Shown: positions 17,616-26,300 of the stretch, piece by piece
Layout: the number at the start of each line of letters is the position of its first letter
Numbering within the stretch: the stretch's first letter is position 1
Assembly (NCBI GenBank): GCA_030832185.1
Contig: JAURJQ010000002.1
Coordinates: 62,001-126,000 of the forward strand
From: Chitinophagales bacterium
Lineage (GTDB): Bacteria > Bacteroidota > Bacteroidia > Chitinophagales > JADJOU01
Reading direction: 5' to 3'
DNA: 64,000 nucleotides
Program-made: the position numbers and the translations under genes
The notes under the pieces: generated by a model
Seen by the model: the letters and a program-made list of their open reading frames with translations, nothing else
What the model was told of the DNA's origin: nothing
Database searches by the model: none

Positions 17616-17698
17616 TAGTTAGTTATTGGTCATTTATCCTAGATAAAGGCTAATTTGATTTGAATGATTTGTTTTCCAATAGAATTGTAAGATTTTTT

Positions 17699-17729
17699 AC
17701 TCTATAGCAAAGAAATAATCGAAAAAGAT
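17699..17729 (+). repeat. Direct repeat, copy 2 (downstream of the LamG gene)
   Basis: A 31-nt near copy of 16107-16138. In frame it encodes YSKEIIEKDSTIIQ and a stop, echoing the end of the decayed lipoprotein. The rest of the 386-bp gap up to 18002 holds a terminator and short TACCA/TGGTA inverted repeats (about 17968-17994), but no gene that I can support. Confidence 0.7.
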
Positions 17730-17884
17730 TCTACTATTATTCAATAGGTTTTATTGAATTTAAGTGCAATTTAGGGTAAATTATTGGTATTCTTGGGTCT
17801 GTACATTTTGTAGCTTTTAGTCAATCACAATATTGATTCCTGTAATAATACTATCTTCGTTTGATTCTACTTTATCGTGTACAT

Positions 17885-17908
17885 AGAGCCCTCATTTTTG
17901 AGGGCTCT
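17885..17908 (+). terminator. Terminator hairpin at the end of the island
   Basis: A perfect 10-bp stem AGAGCCCTCA / TGAGGGCTCT with a 4-nt loop, followed by ATTTTATAT. It lies 270 nt after the LamG stop codon and could serve transcripts from either side. Confidence 0.75.
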
Positions 17909-18001
17909 ATTTTATATCTGCAAAATCGAACTTATTTCAAGTGTTTATGCTAAATAGGAGTTAATACCATTGGTATACTGGTAAAATACCAAGAATAGAC
18001 C

Positions 18002-18604
18002 TTATCGAATCATTTTTTTCAATATATCTATACTAATGCGAGCTTCTCGAATCGCAAATGCATTTACCAGCCATTTTGGAATTTTACCCTTCGGGTCAGC
18101 AGATGCATAATATTCCATATATATATCACCAGAGGTCGTTTTCTTAAACTGCCATGAGGTATTGGCTTGTGTCATTCGAATGACTTTTGATTTGATTGCA
18201 ACCATTTTTCCATCAGTAGAGCTAGTTCCTAAAGAGTAAGTTGTGTCAGTACTTTTTATAGTGACTTTAGAGACAATATCCCGATCAGAAATAGTCAGAG
18301 GCATTTTGAAGTAAAAATATTGATAGCTAGACTGCGCATCAATTCTTTTCAATAGCTTTGCCTCTGTGCAGCTGCTAAACAATTTTTTATTGGTTTCTAT
18401 GTCATTTAGAGCTAGTGCCAATTTTTTAAAATTGCCTTTAAAATTATGAATAATTTTAATCTCTTTAATGTCAGATATGTCAGATTCCCTGACAAAGACT
18501 TGATAATTTGATTCATTAATTTTTGTTTCCCAAACGTTCGATTTTTTGTTTTCTGTCTGGTGGAAAACAATAGATAACAGAAGTATTGAAAAGGTTTTTA
18601 GCAA
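18002..18604 (-). CDS. START-domain (SRPBCC superfamily) exported protein
   Basis: A 200-residue protein with an N-terminal signal sequence (MLKTFSILLLSIVFH) followed by a START/SRPBCC-like lipid-binding fold. Markers are YQVFVRESDISDIKEIKI, FKMPLTISDRDIVSKVTI (the PxxxxDRDxV pattern of START proteins) and the late GKIPKWLVNAFAI helix. Members bind hydrophobic ligands; the ligand here is unknown, and a periplasmic location follows from the signal peptide. Last gene of a minus-strand cluster with the small CxxC protein, aminotransferase and gcvP (gaps of about 35 nt). Confidence 0.78.
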   Translation of the reverse strand: MLKTFSILLLSIVFHQTENKKSNVWETKINESNYQVFVRESDISDIKEIKIIHNFKGNFKKLALALNDIETNKKLFSSCTEAKLLKRIDAQSSYQYFYFKMPLTISDRDIVSKVTIKSTDTTYSLGTSSTDGKMVAIKSKVIRMTQANTSWQFKKTTSGDIYMEYYASADPKGKIPKWLVNAFAIREARISIDILKKMIR

Positions 18605-18638
18605 GGGAATAGAGGTTAAACCGCTTTATTAAAATCGC

Positions 18639-18872
18639 TTAAGATGAAATCTCATTTTGGTTTTTCTTTTGATTTTGCCTATGAAGCATATATAAGCTGA
18701 ATATGAGAATAAGCGGAATACTCATTAAAAAAATAATGGCATAATTTATCCAATGAACAGCTGTGGATCCTCTTTCTAGCGATTGCTCTGCTCCGGCTTT
18801 ACACATAGCGCATTGCGCAATACTTTGGCCGTAGCTGACTAGAATAAAGAAGCAAAAAACTATAGGTTTCAT
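18639..18872 (-). CDS. Small conserved membrane protein with CAMC motif
   Basis: A 77-residue protein with a cleavable-looking signal peptide ending SIAQ, then CAMCKAGAEQSLERGS, then a single membrane helix (INYAIIFLMSIPLILIFSLYML) and a short charged tail. Small proteins with a C-x-M-C-(K/R)-A motif and one following helix are widespread in Bacteroidota and lack a defined function. The two Cys could bind a metal or be redox active outside the membrane; this is inference. It is sandwiched in the gcvP-aminotransferase-START cluster. Confidence 0.72.
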   Translation of the reverse strand: MKPIVFCFFILVSYGQSIAQCAMCKAGAEQSLERGSTAVHWINYAIIFLMSIPLILIFSLYMLHRQNQKKNQNEISS

Positions 18873-18906
18873 AGGTTTCTATATTTAGAAAAATATATGG
18901 CAGACA

Positions 18907-20118
18907 TTAATTATTCATAGTTAATTGTTCTTTTTTGTAGGCCTCTAACCCATTTTTTAGGCATTCAGTAGCTTCTCTGATTTCAGATAATTCCAGCACA
19001 TAGGCTATTCTCACTTCATTCTTTCCTAGGCCTTCGGTAGCGTAAAATCCTGCGGCCGGAGCCATCATGACAGTGGAACCGTTGTAAGAAAATTTCTCCA
19101 ACATCCATTGGCAAAAATGATCTGTATCCTTTACTGGCAGTTGGGCCATTGCATAGAATGCACCCCCTGGTAGCGGACACAGAACCCCCTCTATTTTATT
19201 TAATAAATCTACTAAGAGATTTCTACGAGAAATATATTCCTTATTGACGGCTTCAAAATAGCTAGCAGGAGTTTCTAGTGCGGCTTCTGCTGCTACTTCA
19301 CTATATGTAGGGCTGCTCAATCGGGCTTGAGCGAATTTCAATACAGTAGATAAAACATCTTTATTTTTTGTAATGAGGGCTCCTAGTCTCGCACCGCAGG
19401 CAGAGTATCTCTTAGAGATACTATCTACTACTATAGCGTGATTAGCTAATTCGGGCATAGCCAGAATAGAGGTGTGGGTCTTTCCATCATAGACGAATTC
19501 TCGGTATACCTCATCCGCAAACAAAAATAAATCATGCTTTAGCACGATTTCTTTTAATAAGTTCAGCTCTTCTTTTGAATACAAATATCCAGTAGGATTG
19601 TTAGGATTACAAATGAGTATAGCTTTGGTTTTGGCAGTGATTTTTTTCTCAAACTCATCAATACTAGGCAAGGCAAAACCAGTTTCGATAGATGAAGTAA
19701 TCGGAACGACCTTGATATTCCCTGCGGTAGCAAATCCATTGTAATTGGCATAAAAAGGTTCTGGAATGATGATCTCATCATCTGGATCCATCACAGACAT
19801 AAATCCAAAAAGCAAAGCCTCACTACCACCCGTAGTTTCTATGATTTCGGAGGCTGCAATATCAGCACCTACAGATTTATAATAATCTACTAATTTGAGC
19901 CTATATTTTTCACTACCCTCACTGTTTAGATAAGAGAGAACCTTATAATCAAAATTCTTTATAGCATCCCGCACCACATGAGGAGTCTCAATATCTGGCT
20001 GCCCTATATTCAGATGAATCACTTTAACCCCTCGCTTCTTAGCTTCAGTGGCGAACGGGACTAATTTTCTTATCGGGCTTGGTGGCATGAGCTCACCTTT
20101 TTTGCTTATTTTGGGCAT
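18907..20118 (-). CDS. Pyridoxal-phosphate aminotransferase, aspartate aminotransferase fold
   Basis: From MPKISKKGELMPPSPIRKL the protein has 403 residues, a normal class I/II aminotransferase length. The N-terminal VIHLNIGQPDIETP, the ICNPNNPTG loop, FADEVYREFVYDG and the PLP lysine motif SISKRYSACGARLG are visible, as is the C-terminal substrate-carboxylate Arg region KNEVRIAYV. It probably transaminates amino acids with 2-oxoglutarate; the preferred substrate is not deducible. The ORF-track start at 20151 would overlap gcvP; the ATG at 20118 leaves a 16-nt gap and matches family N-termini. Confidence 0.88.
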   Translation of the reverse strand: MPKISKKGELMPPSPIRKLVPFATEAKKRGVKVIHLNIGQPDIETPHVVRDAIKNFDYKVLSYLNSEGSEKYRLKLVDYYKSVGADIAASEIIETTGGSEALLFGFMSVMDPDDEIIIPEPFYANYNGFATAGNIKVVPITSSIETGFALPSIDEFEKKITAKTKAILICNPNNPTGYLYSKEELNLLKEIVLKHDLFLFADEVYREFVYDGKTHTSILAMPELANHAIVVDSISKRYSACGARLGALITKNKDVLSTVLKFAQARLSSPTYSEVAAEAALETPASYFEAVNKEYISRRNLLVDLLNKIEGVLCPLPGGAFYAMAQLPVKDTDHFCQWMLEKFSYNGSTVMMAPAAGFYATEGLGKNEVRIAYVLELSEIREATECLKNGLEAYKKEQLTMNN

Positions 20119-20134
20119 AAGAGTTTGATTTTTT

Positions 20135-22969
20135 CTACATATAGTTTTCAATTGGTAGACAACTACAAACTAAGTTTCTATCTCCATAGCTGCTATCTAC
20201 TTTACTCACGCTCACCCAGAATTTATTTTGTTTTATACTAGGAAGTGGATAGAGCGCTAACTCTCTGCTGTATGGAAATTTCCATTCATCACAAAGTGCT
20301 TCTTCGGCCGTATGGGGAGCATTTTTCAGCGGATTGTTATCTTTTGGATAAACTCCGTTTTCTATATCCGTTATTTCACCGCGTATAGCCACCAGCGCAT
20401 CTATCAATCTATCTATCTCTTTTTTATCTTCGCTCTCCGTAGGCTCTATCATCAGTGTGCCTGCTACTGGGAAAGAAACAGTAGGTGCATGCAGACCATA
20501 ATCCATTAATCGTTTAGCCACATCTTCTACCTCTACACCTAGTGTGTGCTTAAACGGTCTGAAGTCTATGATTAATTCATGCGCTATACGACCATTGTCA
20601 CCAGTATATAGCACTTCATAATACTTTTCTAACTTAGTTTTTATATAATTAGCATTTAGAATAGCATATTCTGTAGCTTGTCTTAGTCCTTCTGAGCCCA
20701 GCATTTTGATATAAGCATAGGAAATCAAACATATACTAGCAGAGCCATAAGGAGCACCAGATATAGTTTGACTTGCTTTATCGCCCCCAGTTTTTACTAG
20801 AGGATGGGTAGGTAAAAATGGAGCTAGATGACTAGCTACGCATATAGGGCCAACACCTGGACCACCGCCGCCATGAGGTATGGCAAAGGTTTTATGAAGA
20901 TTTAAGTGACACACGTCTGCTCCTATAAATCCTGGACTAGTCAATCCTACCTGAGCATTCATATTGGCACCATCCATGTACACCTGTCCACCATGATCGT
21001 GTATGATTTTACATACTTCCATGATGCTTTCTTCAAATATACCATGTGTAGAAGGGTAGGTAACCATGAGTGCGCACAAATTGTCTTTGTGCTCCAATGC
21101 TTTGGCGCGAAGATCGTCTAAGTTTATATTTCCATTTTCATCAGATGGAGATACCACTACTTGTAGACCAGCTAGCACTGCACTCGCTGGGTTAGTACCA
21201 TGAGCCGAACTAGGTATAATACAAACATTTCTATGTCCCTGACCTAGAGATTTTTGATAATCTCTTATGACCATGAGTCCAGCATATTCGCCCTGTGCTC
21301 CAGAATTTGGCTGTAATGATGTGGCTGCGAATCCTGTAATATGTGCCAGGTCTTTTTCGAGTGTATGTAGCATTTCATAATAACCAGCAGCCTGCTCTTG
21401 AGGTACAAATGGATGGATAGAACTGAAATACTCCCAGCTGAGTGGCATCAATTCTGTAGCAGCATTGAGCTTCATAGTGCAGCTACCAAGCGGTATCATA
21501 GATTTAGTCAAAGACAAATCTTTATCCTCCAGACTCTTAATATAACGCATCATTTTCGTTTCGGTATGATATGTATGAAAGATTGGATGTGTGAGTATTT
21601 GAGATTCTCTCGCGAATAGACTATCTATATTCACTTCTAAATAGCTAGTGTTAGATTTCTTTCCTGTATACTCCTCCAATACCTGAATTATATGTTGCAA
21701 ATCCTTTTGACTCGTGTTTTCATGAATAGAAATCCGAACGATATCTCCTTCGAAGTAGAAATTTATTTCATTTCGCTCAGCTATTGCTTTTAGCCTAGCA
21801 CTATCCTTCACGCTGAGTGAAATTGTATCAAAAATAGCAGATTGATTCGTCACCTCAATTCCTAATTCTGAGGCTACTGCCTTTAACATCGATGCCTGTG
21901 AATGGATTTTTTTAGCTATGGCTTTTAGATTATCAGGACCATGATAAATGGCATACATGGCTGCCATGTTGGATAATAAAGCCTGTGCTGTACATATGTT
22001 CGAAGTAGCTTTTTCTCTTCGGATATGCTGCTCTCTTGTCTGGAGGGCCATTCTGAGGGCGTTTTTACCTCTTCGGTCTTTAGATACACCGATGATTCTT
22101 CCTGGTATACTGCGTTTAAATTCTTCCGTAGTTGCAAAGAAAGCCGCATAAGGACCACCAAAACCAATAGGCACTCCAAATCGCTGTGAGCTACCTATAG
22201 CGCAGTCTGCACCCATCTCTCCCGGTGATTTTACAAGGAGTAATGACATAATATCGGCTACCACTGCCGTATAAATTCCTTGGGCTTTTAATTCGCTAAA
22301 TTTATAGGTATAATCTTTCAAATCACCATTCAGTCTTGGATTTTGAACTAAAACCGCAAAGTAATTTTCATTGAATGAATGATTAAGTGCATCGCCTTCC
22401 TCAATGACTATTCCGAGCAATTCTGCCTTAGTCTTGATGACAGCTTTGGTCTGTGGAAATACAGAATCGTCTACAAAGAAGATATTACTCGAAGTAGACG
22501 TCTTGTTTTTAGCTGCATGAAACATGGTCATCACCTCGCCCCCAGCAGTGGATTCATCTAAAAGTGATGCATTGGCTATCGGTAGACCGGTCAGGTCTAT
22601 GATCATGGTTTGATAGTTGAGAAGAGACTCTAATCTTCCCTGGGCTATCTCCGCCTGATAAGGCGTGTATTGGGTATACCATCCTGGATTTTCAAAAACA
22701 TTGCGTAAGATCACTGACGGCGTGATGGTATCGTTGTACCCCATACCTATATAGGTTTTAAATACCTTGTTTTTCTTTCCTATTTCTTTTATGTGAATAA
22801 GATATTCCTGCTCAGACATAGCCTCTCCGATTTGCAGTCTTTCTGGACTGAGAAGTTTGGCAGGTACGGTCTCTGATATGAGTTCATCTATATTTTTTAC
22901 CTTGATTTCATTTAAGAGTTCATTCAATTCATTAGGAGAAATACCGATGTGACGTTGAGCAAATTTCAT
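20135..22969 (-). CDS. gcvP: Glycine dehydrogenase (aminomethyl-transferring), P protein
   Basis: A 944-residue fused P protein of the glycine cleavage system, close to the usual 950. It decarboxylates glycine with PLP and passes the aminomethyl group to the lipoyl H protein. The N-terminus FAQRHIGISPNELNELL, the GMGYNDTITPSVILRN region, the MIPLGSCTMKLNA motif and the PLP-lysine segment HKTFAIPHGGGGPGVGPI are present. The gcvT and gcvH genes are not in the window. It is the first gene of the minus-strand cluster. No glycine riboswitch was recognised upstream. Confidence 0.96.
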   Translation of the reverse strand: MKFAQRHIGISPNELNELLNEIKVKNIDELISETVPAKLLSPERLQIGEAMSEQEYLIHIKEIGKKNKVFKTYIGMGYNDTITPSVILRNVFENPGWYTQYTPYQAEIAQGRLESLLNYQTMIIDLTGLPIANASLLDESTAGGEVMTMFHAAKNKTSTSSNIFFVDDSVFPQTKAVIKTKAELLGIVIEEGDALNHSFNENYFAVLVQNPRLNGDLKDYTYKFSELKAQGIYTAVVADIMSLLLVKSPGEMGADCAIGSSQRFGVPIGFGGPYAAFFATTEEFKRSIPGRIIGVSKDRRGKNALRMALQTREQHIRREKATSNICTAQALLSNMAAMYAIYHGPDNLKAIAKKIHSQASMLKAVASELGIEVTNQSAIFDTISLSVKDSARLKAIAERNEINFYFEGDIVRISIHENTSQKDLQHIIQVLEEYTGKKSNTSYLEVNIDSLFARESQILTHPIFHTYHTETKMMRYIKSLEDKDLSLTKSMIPLGSCTMKLNAATELMPLSWEYFSSIHPFVPQEQAAGYYEMLHTLEKDLAHITGFAATSLQPNSGAQGEYAGLMVIRDYQKSLGQGHRNVCIIPSSAHGTNPASAVLAGLQVVVSPSDENGNINLDDLRAKALEHKDNLCALMVTYPSTHGIFEESIMEVCKIIHDHGGQVYMDGANMNAQVGLTSPGFIGADVCHLNLHKTFAIPHGGGGPGVGPICVASHLAPFLPTHPLVKTGGDKASQTISGAPYGSASICLISYAYIKMLGSEGLRQATEYAILNANYIKTKLEKYYEVLYTGDNGRIAHELIIDFRPFKHTLGVEVEDVAKRLMDYGLHAPTVSFPVAGTLMIEPTESEDKKEIDRLIDALVAIRGEITDIENGVYPKDNNPLKNAPHTAEEALCDEWKFPYSRELALYPLPSIKQNKFWVSVSKVDSSYGDRNLVCSCLPIENYM

Positions 22970-23011
22970 AAGTTGATTAATATTAAAATAGTGTTATTGT
23001 AATTGTATGAG

Positions 23012-23019
23012 CAAATGTA
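23012..23019 (-). promoter_or_regulatory. Putative -7 element for gcvP
   Basis: Plus-strand CAAATGTA reads TACATTTG on the minus strand, matching TAnnTTTG, 43 nt upstream of the gcvP ATG. The rest of the 260-bp divergent region up to the upstream ORF is AT-rich and otherwise featureless to me. Confidence 0.5.
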
Positions 23020-23196
23020 AAGGATTTTTTTTATTTTATAGTGAATCCAAAGAGTAAGCTTTGTTAATAATCTATAAGGGTATTAACATTGGATTTCCAT
23101 TAAGTGGCCTTACTTCTAAATAATAGAATTACAACAAATTAACAATTGGCAATTCATAAAGCTTTAATTATTTTTAAGAGTAAACTATTTTTTGTG

Positions 23197-23204
23197 TATC
23201 TTTA
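23197..23204 (+). promoter_or_regulatory. Possible -7 element (TATCTTTA) for the giant cargo operon
   Basis: TATCTTTA differs from TAnnTTTG only in the last base. It is 26 nt before the upstream ORF. The match is tentative. Confidence 0.3.
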
Positions 23205-23229
23205 CGCATCAATAATGAAATGTAATTTT

Positions 23230-23319
23230 ATGAAATTGCAACAAAATTCTATACTAAAACGCGCGAATCCTTTTCGCAACGCTAAACGCATCCCGTTAAC
23301 CTTAAAACAGAGTCTATGA
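23230..23319 (+). CDS. 29-codon upstream ORF coupled to the giant T9SS cargo gene
   Basis: An ATG at 23230 opens a frame encoding MKLQQNSILKR, then ANPFRNAKRIPLTLKQSL, and the stop TGA, which overlaps the ATG of the 1974-residue cargo (ATGA). The peptide is strongly basic and has no signal peptide. It is below the ORF-track cutoff. A small hairpin (GCGAA 23263-23267 / TTCGC 23273-23277) lies inside. It could be a translated leader controlling entry to the large gene, or simply a chance frame; only the exact ATGA overlap and intact frame support it. Confidence 0.35.
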   Translation: MKLQQNSILKRANPFRNAKRIPLTLKQSL

Positions 23320-26300
23320 AAACAATCTACTTTAAAATCAGCTTACTGCTGCTCTTTCTCAGTTTATTTTCTGGAATCTTCGCCATGGGCGGAGGTGGAG
23401 GTGGAGGCTGGGGGAGTGGTCCACGAAAGACCTCTTTATTCCTGGCGGGAGCAGAGCTTAAAGTGCGTCCCCTTAATGTAGCCCCTAAAACGGATCCCAA
23501 TACTAGAGATACGGTAGAGATACGCCTCATCTACTATCGTGACTGTGAGGCCAATCCTGGCACGTCTTATACTTTTCCCACTGTGACAGATACCATGATA
23601 GGTATGCTCTACAGTAAATCTAAGTGTGAGTTCTTAAAATTTGCTTGTTGGTTTAGAGCTGATTTATCGGATAGATATGCGACTCCGATATGCCCATATA
23701 ATAGTTTTGATACCAAATGTGAGACGGCGAATTCTGCTCGAATCGGCTACAGGACTGAAGTATTTACTGATACGGTCGTCCTACCCTACAATGCAGACGA
23801 TTGGGTGATCGGTATGATGTATAGTAATGCTGCTCTCACTACTACCATGGATTGGTACACCCGGAAATACGGCGGAACGCCCTCTAGGCAATGCGCTTTG
23901 AGTCAAATACAGGCCCCTCCTACAGGTTTCGGGGTGCCTCGTGGCATGAATCCTCCTAGTCCCTTTTCTGTAAGAATAGCGGGTATAAATATGAGAACAT
24001 TTGGTCAAGATCCCACGGAATCATACTTTTATATCGAAGCGGAATATAGTAATGCTATCCCATGTGGTTTTTTTCCTGGAGGAAATCCACCTATTCAAAA
24101 ATATTGTGCGAATACCACGCCTAATTCGGCAGGTACGCCTTTTATATTCATCTGTGAGAATAGACAACGGCTCTTTAATCTCGGCTATTTCGACGATGAT
24201 GGTCATACGCTAGCTTTCGAGAAGTCTACTCCTATGAAGGCGGGTTGTTTCGGGGACCCGGCATGCGGTCAGCCCGATAGAAGTATAGAATATCTAAACT
24301 TTGCAGGGATATATAATGAGAGCAATCCTTTAGGACCAGCATCTACATATATCATGGATCCAGCTACGGGAGAACTAGATATTACTATGCTGCCGCCGGG
24401 CGCACCTAAAACTGGTGTAGGAAAGTATAAAGCCGCAGTGAAAATTACAGAGACCGATCCTAAGTCAGGAGTTATAGCTGGAAAAGTATATAGAGATTTT
24501 ACGATTACTGTGATAGCTGATGAGGAGTGTGAGGCTGATAATTCATTAACTGAATCCTCCTTCTTCATTCCTGGTTCAGCGCATAATTTTCAGAATTGCG
24601 CTTTAGTGCCGGGTAGAACGGATTTGATAGAAGCCTGTGATGGTACTAATATTAAGTTTAGTGTTAGAGCTTTTTCTCTCACTAACTTGCCGAATGCAGC
24701 CCTTGTAATTACAGGGGAACTTTCCAATGGTATTTTAAATACGGGAGGGTTTATTTCCTCACAATATATAAATAATATCTTTCCTACATTTGATACAGCT
24801 ATAGGTACTTTAAATTGGAATATACCAGCGAATACACCGCCGGGTATTTATCCGGTTATCTTCCAGATTCGAGACTGTGTGAACGGATATATTTTGAGTA
24901 GATCGGTAGTATATAGAGTGCGCATTAATAAGAGAAACCGCATTGATTGGGGATATTTGAACTTCACTCCGCAGGGAACGAAAGCTATATTTTCTCTAGA
25001 CCCGACTTCTAGACGAGCATTTCATTGCGGCAGTCCGCTCCCTGTAGTATTATCTGCTGCATCTGTAGAAAATGATGCGATTATAGCATGGAGATCTTAT
25101 AAAGGAGCATCAACTACAACTGGAACTCTCGAAAATTCTGAACCAAATTCGGATAGTTGGGATCCAGCTCAGGCTGATCCTACTTCAAATTATGTAGTAG
25201 AAATGGTGACGAATCAGTACTGTAATAACCGAGACACGGTACTCTTAATTAGTAAGTCACCGATAACGCCTACTTTGCAGTCGAAATTACAAGATAGTTG
25301 CTTTAATACGAAAGGGCAGCTAGAAGTAGGTGGCCTATCTGCCAGTGCTGCTTTGACTTGTATGTATGATTGGCAGTCATTAAATTCAGAATACGATGTG
25401 ACTCCTAGTTTCCTTTCCAATACGGCTGATATACGATTGGTAAAAAAGGACAACACCTACATATGCTATGTTATTTCTCAAGATACCTGTATATACCCAG
25501 TGAGTGTAGAATTGACTATGAGTGGAATTAAACCAAGAGGTCAATTCGTGACGGATAGACAATATGCTTGTCCAGGCGATACCATCAATGTATTTAACGT
25601 CCTATTGACTACTTCTATATGTAGTCCTAGGGTAGAGTTTTCAAAGGAGAAGGCCAATAGTAATCTTACCTTTGCCTATCCAGGTACTCAGTCCAATACC
25701 AATCCTACACCAAAAGTATTTACAGCAAGTGCTACGATAGATCGTGGAAGAACCGCACTGCTATATAAAGGAACCGAACTTTGTGTTTTAGGTATGAAAC
25801 CAGGAATCGTAAAAGAATTGGCTTTCTATATAGATGGAGTCAATGATCCAAATATATATAACAATATAGATATATGGATGCGCTGTACAGATCGTTTCGA
25901 CCTGCAAAATGGCCAATTTGAAGATACGTTCTCAATGCGGAAAATGTTCTCCGCCTCCAATAAATCAATTTCTGTCGGATGGAATGACTTTGATATAGCA
26001 GACTTCGTATGGGATGGAAAATCCAATCTTTATTTTGAAGTATGGACGTCATGCAACAAGCCATGTAACAATCCAGTAGCGACTTCTCCTGCTTACCTCG
26101 ATAATTTGACCAACTATGTTTCCATCATAGGCAAATATGGTATTAGTGCAGGTACTTTTGAAACAAGTGGCGTAGTCACTTCAAATTCTAGACATAATAT
26201 TAGATTTAAGTATTCTGAATTGTTGGAAAACATACAGTTAGATTGGAATCAAAAACCTTTTACCTACTACGATGGCGAGAGAAATATTCCATATGTTTCT

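Noticed and set aside
20312-22561. Several plus-strand ORFs across gcvP
   Set aside because: All are antisense to a highly conserved P protein and show no recognisable domain.
22970-23229. Glycine riboswitch upstream of gcvP
   Set aside because: No conserved glycine-aptamer core could be seen by eye; only a promoter-like box is supported.
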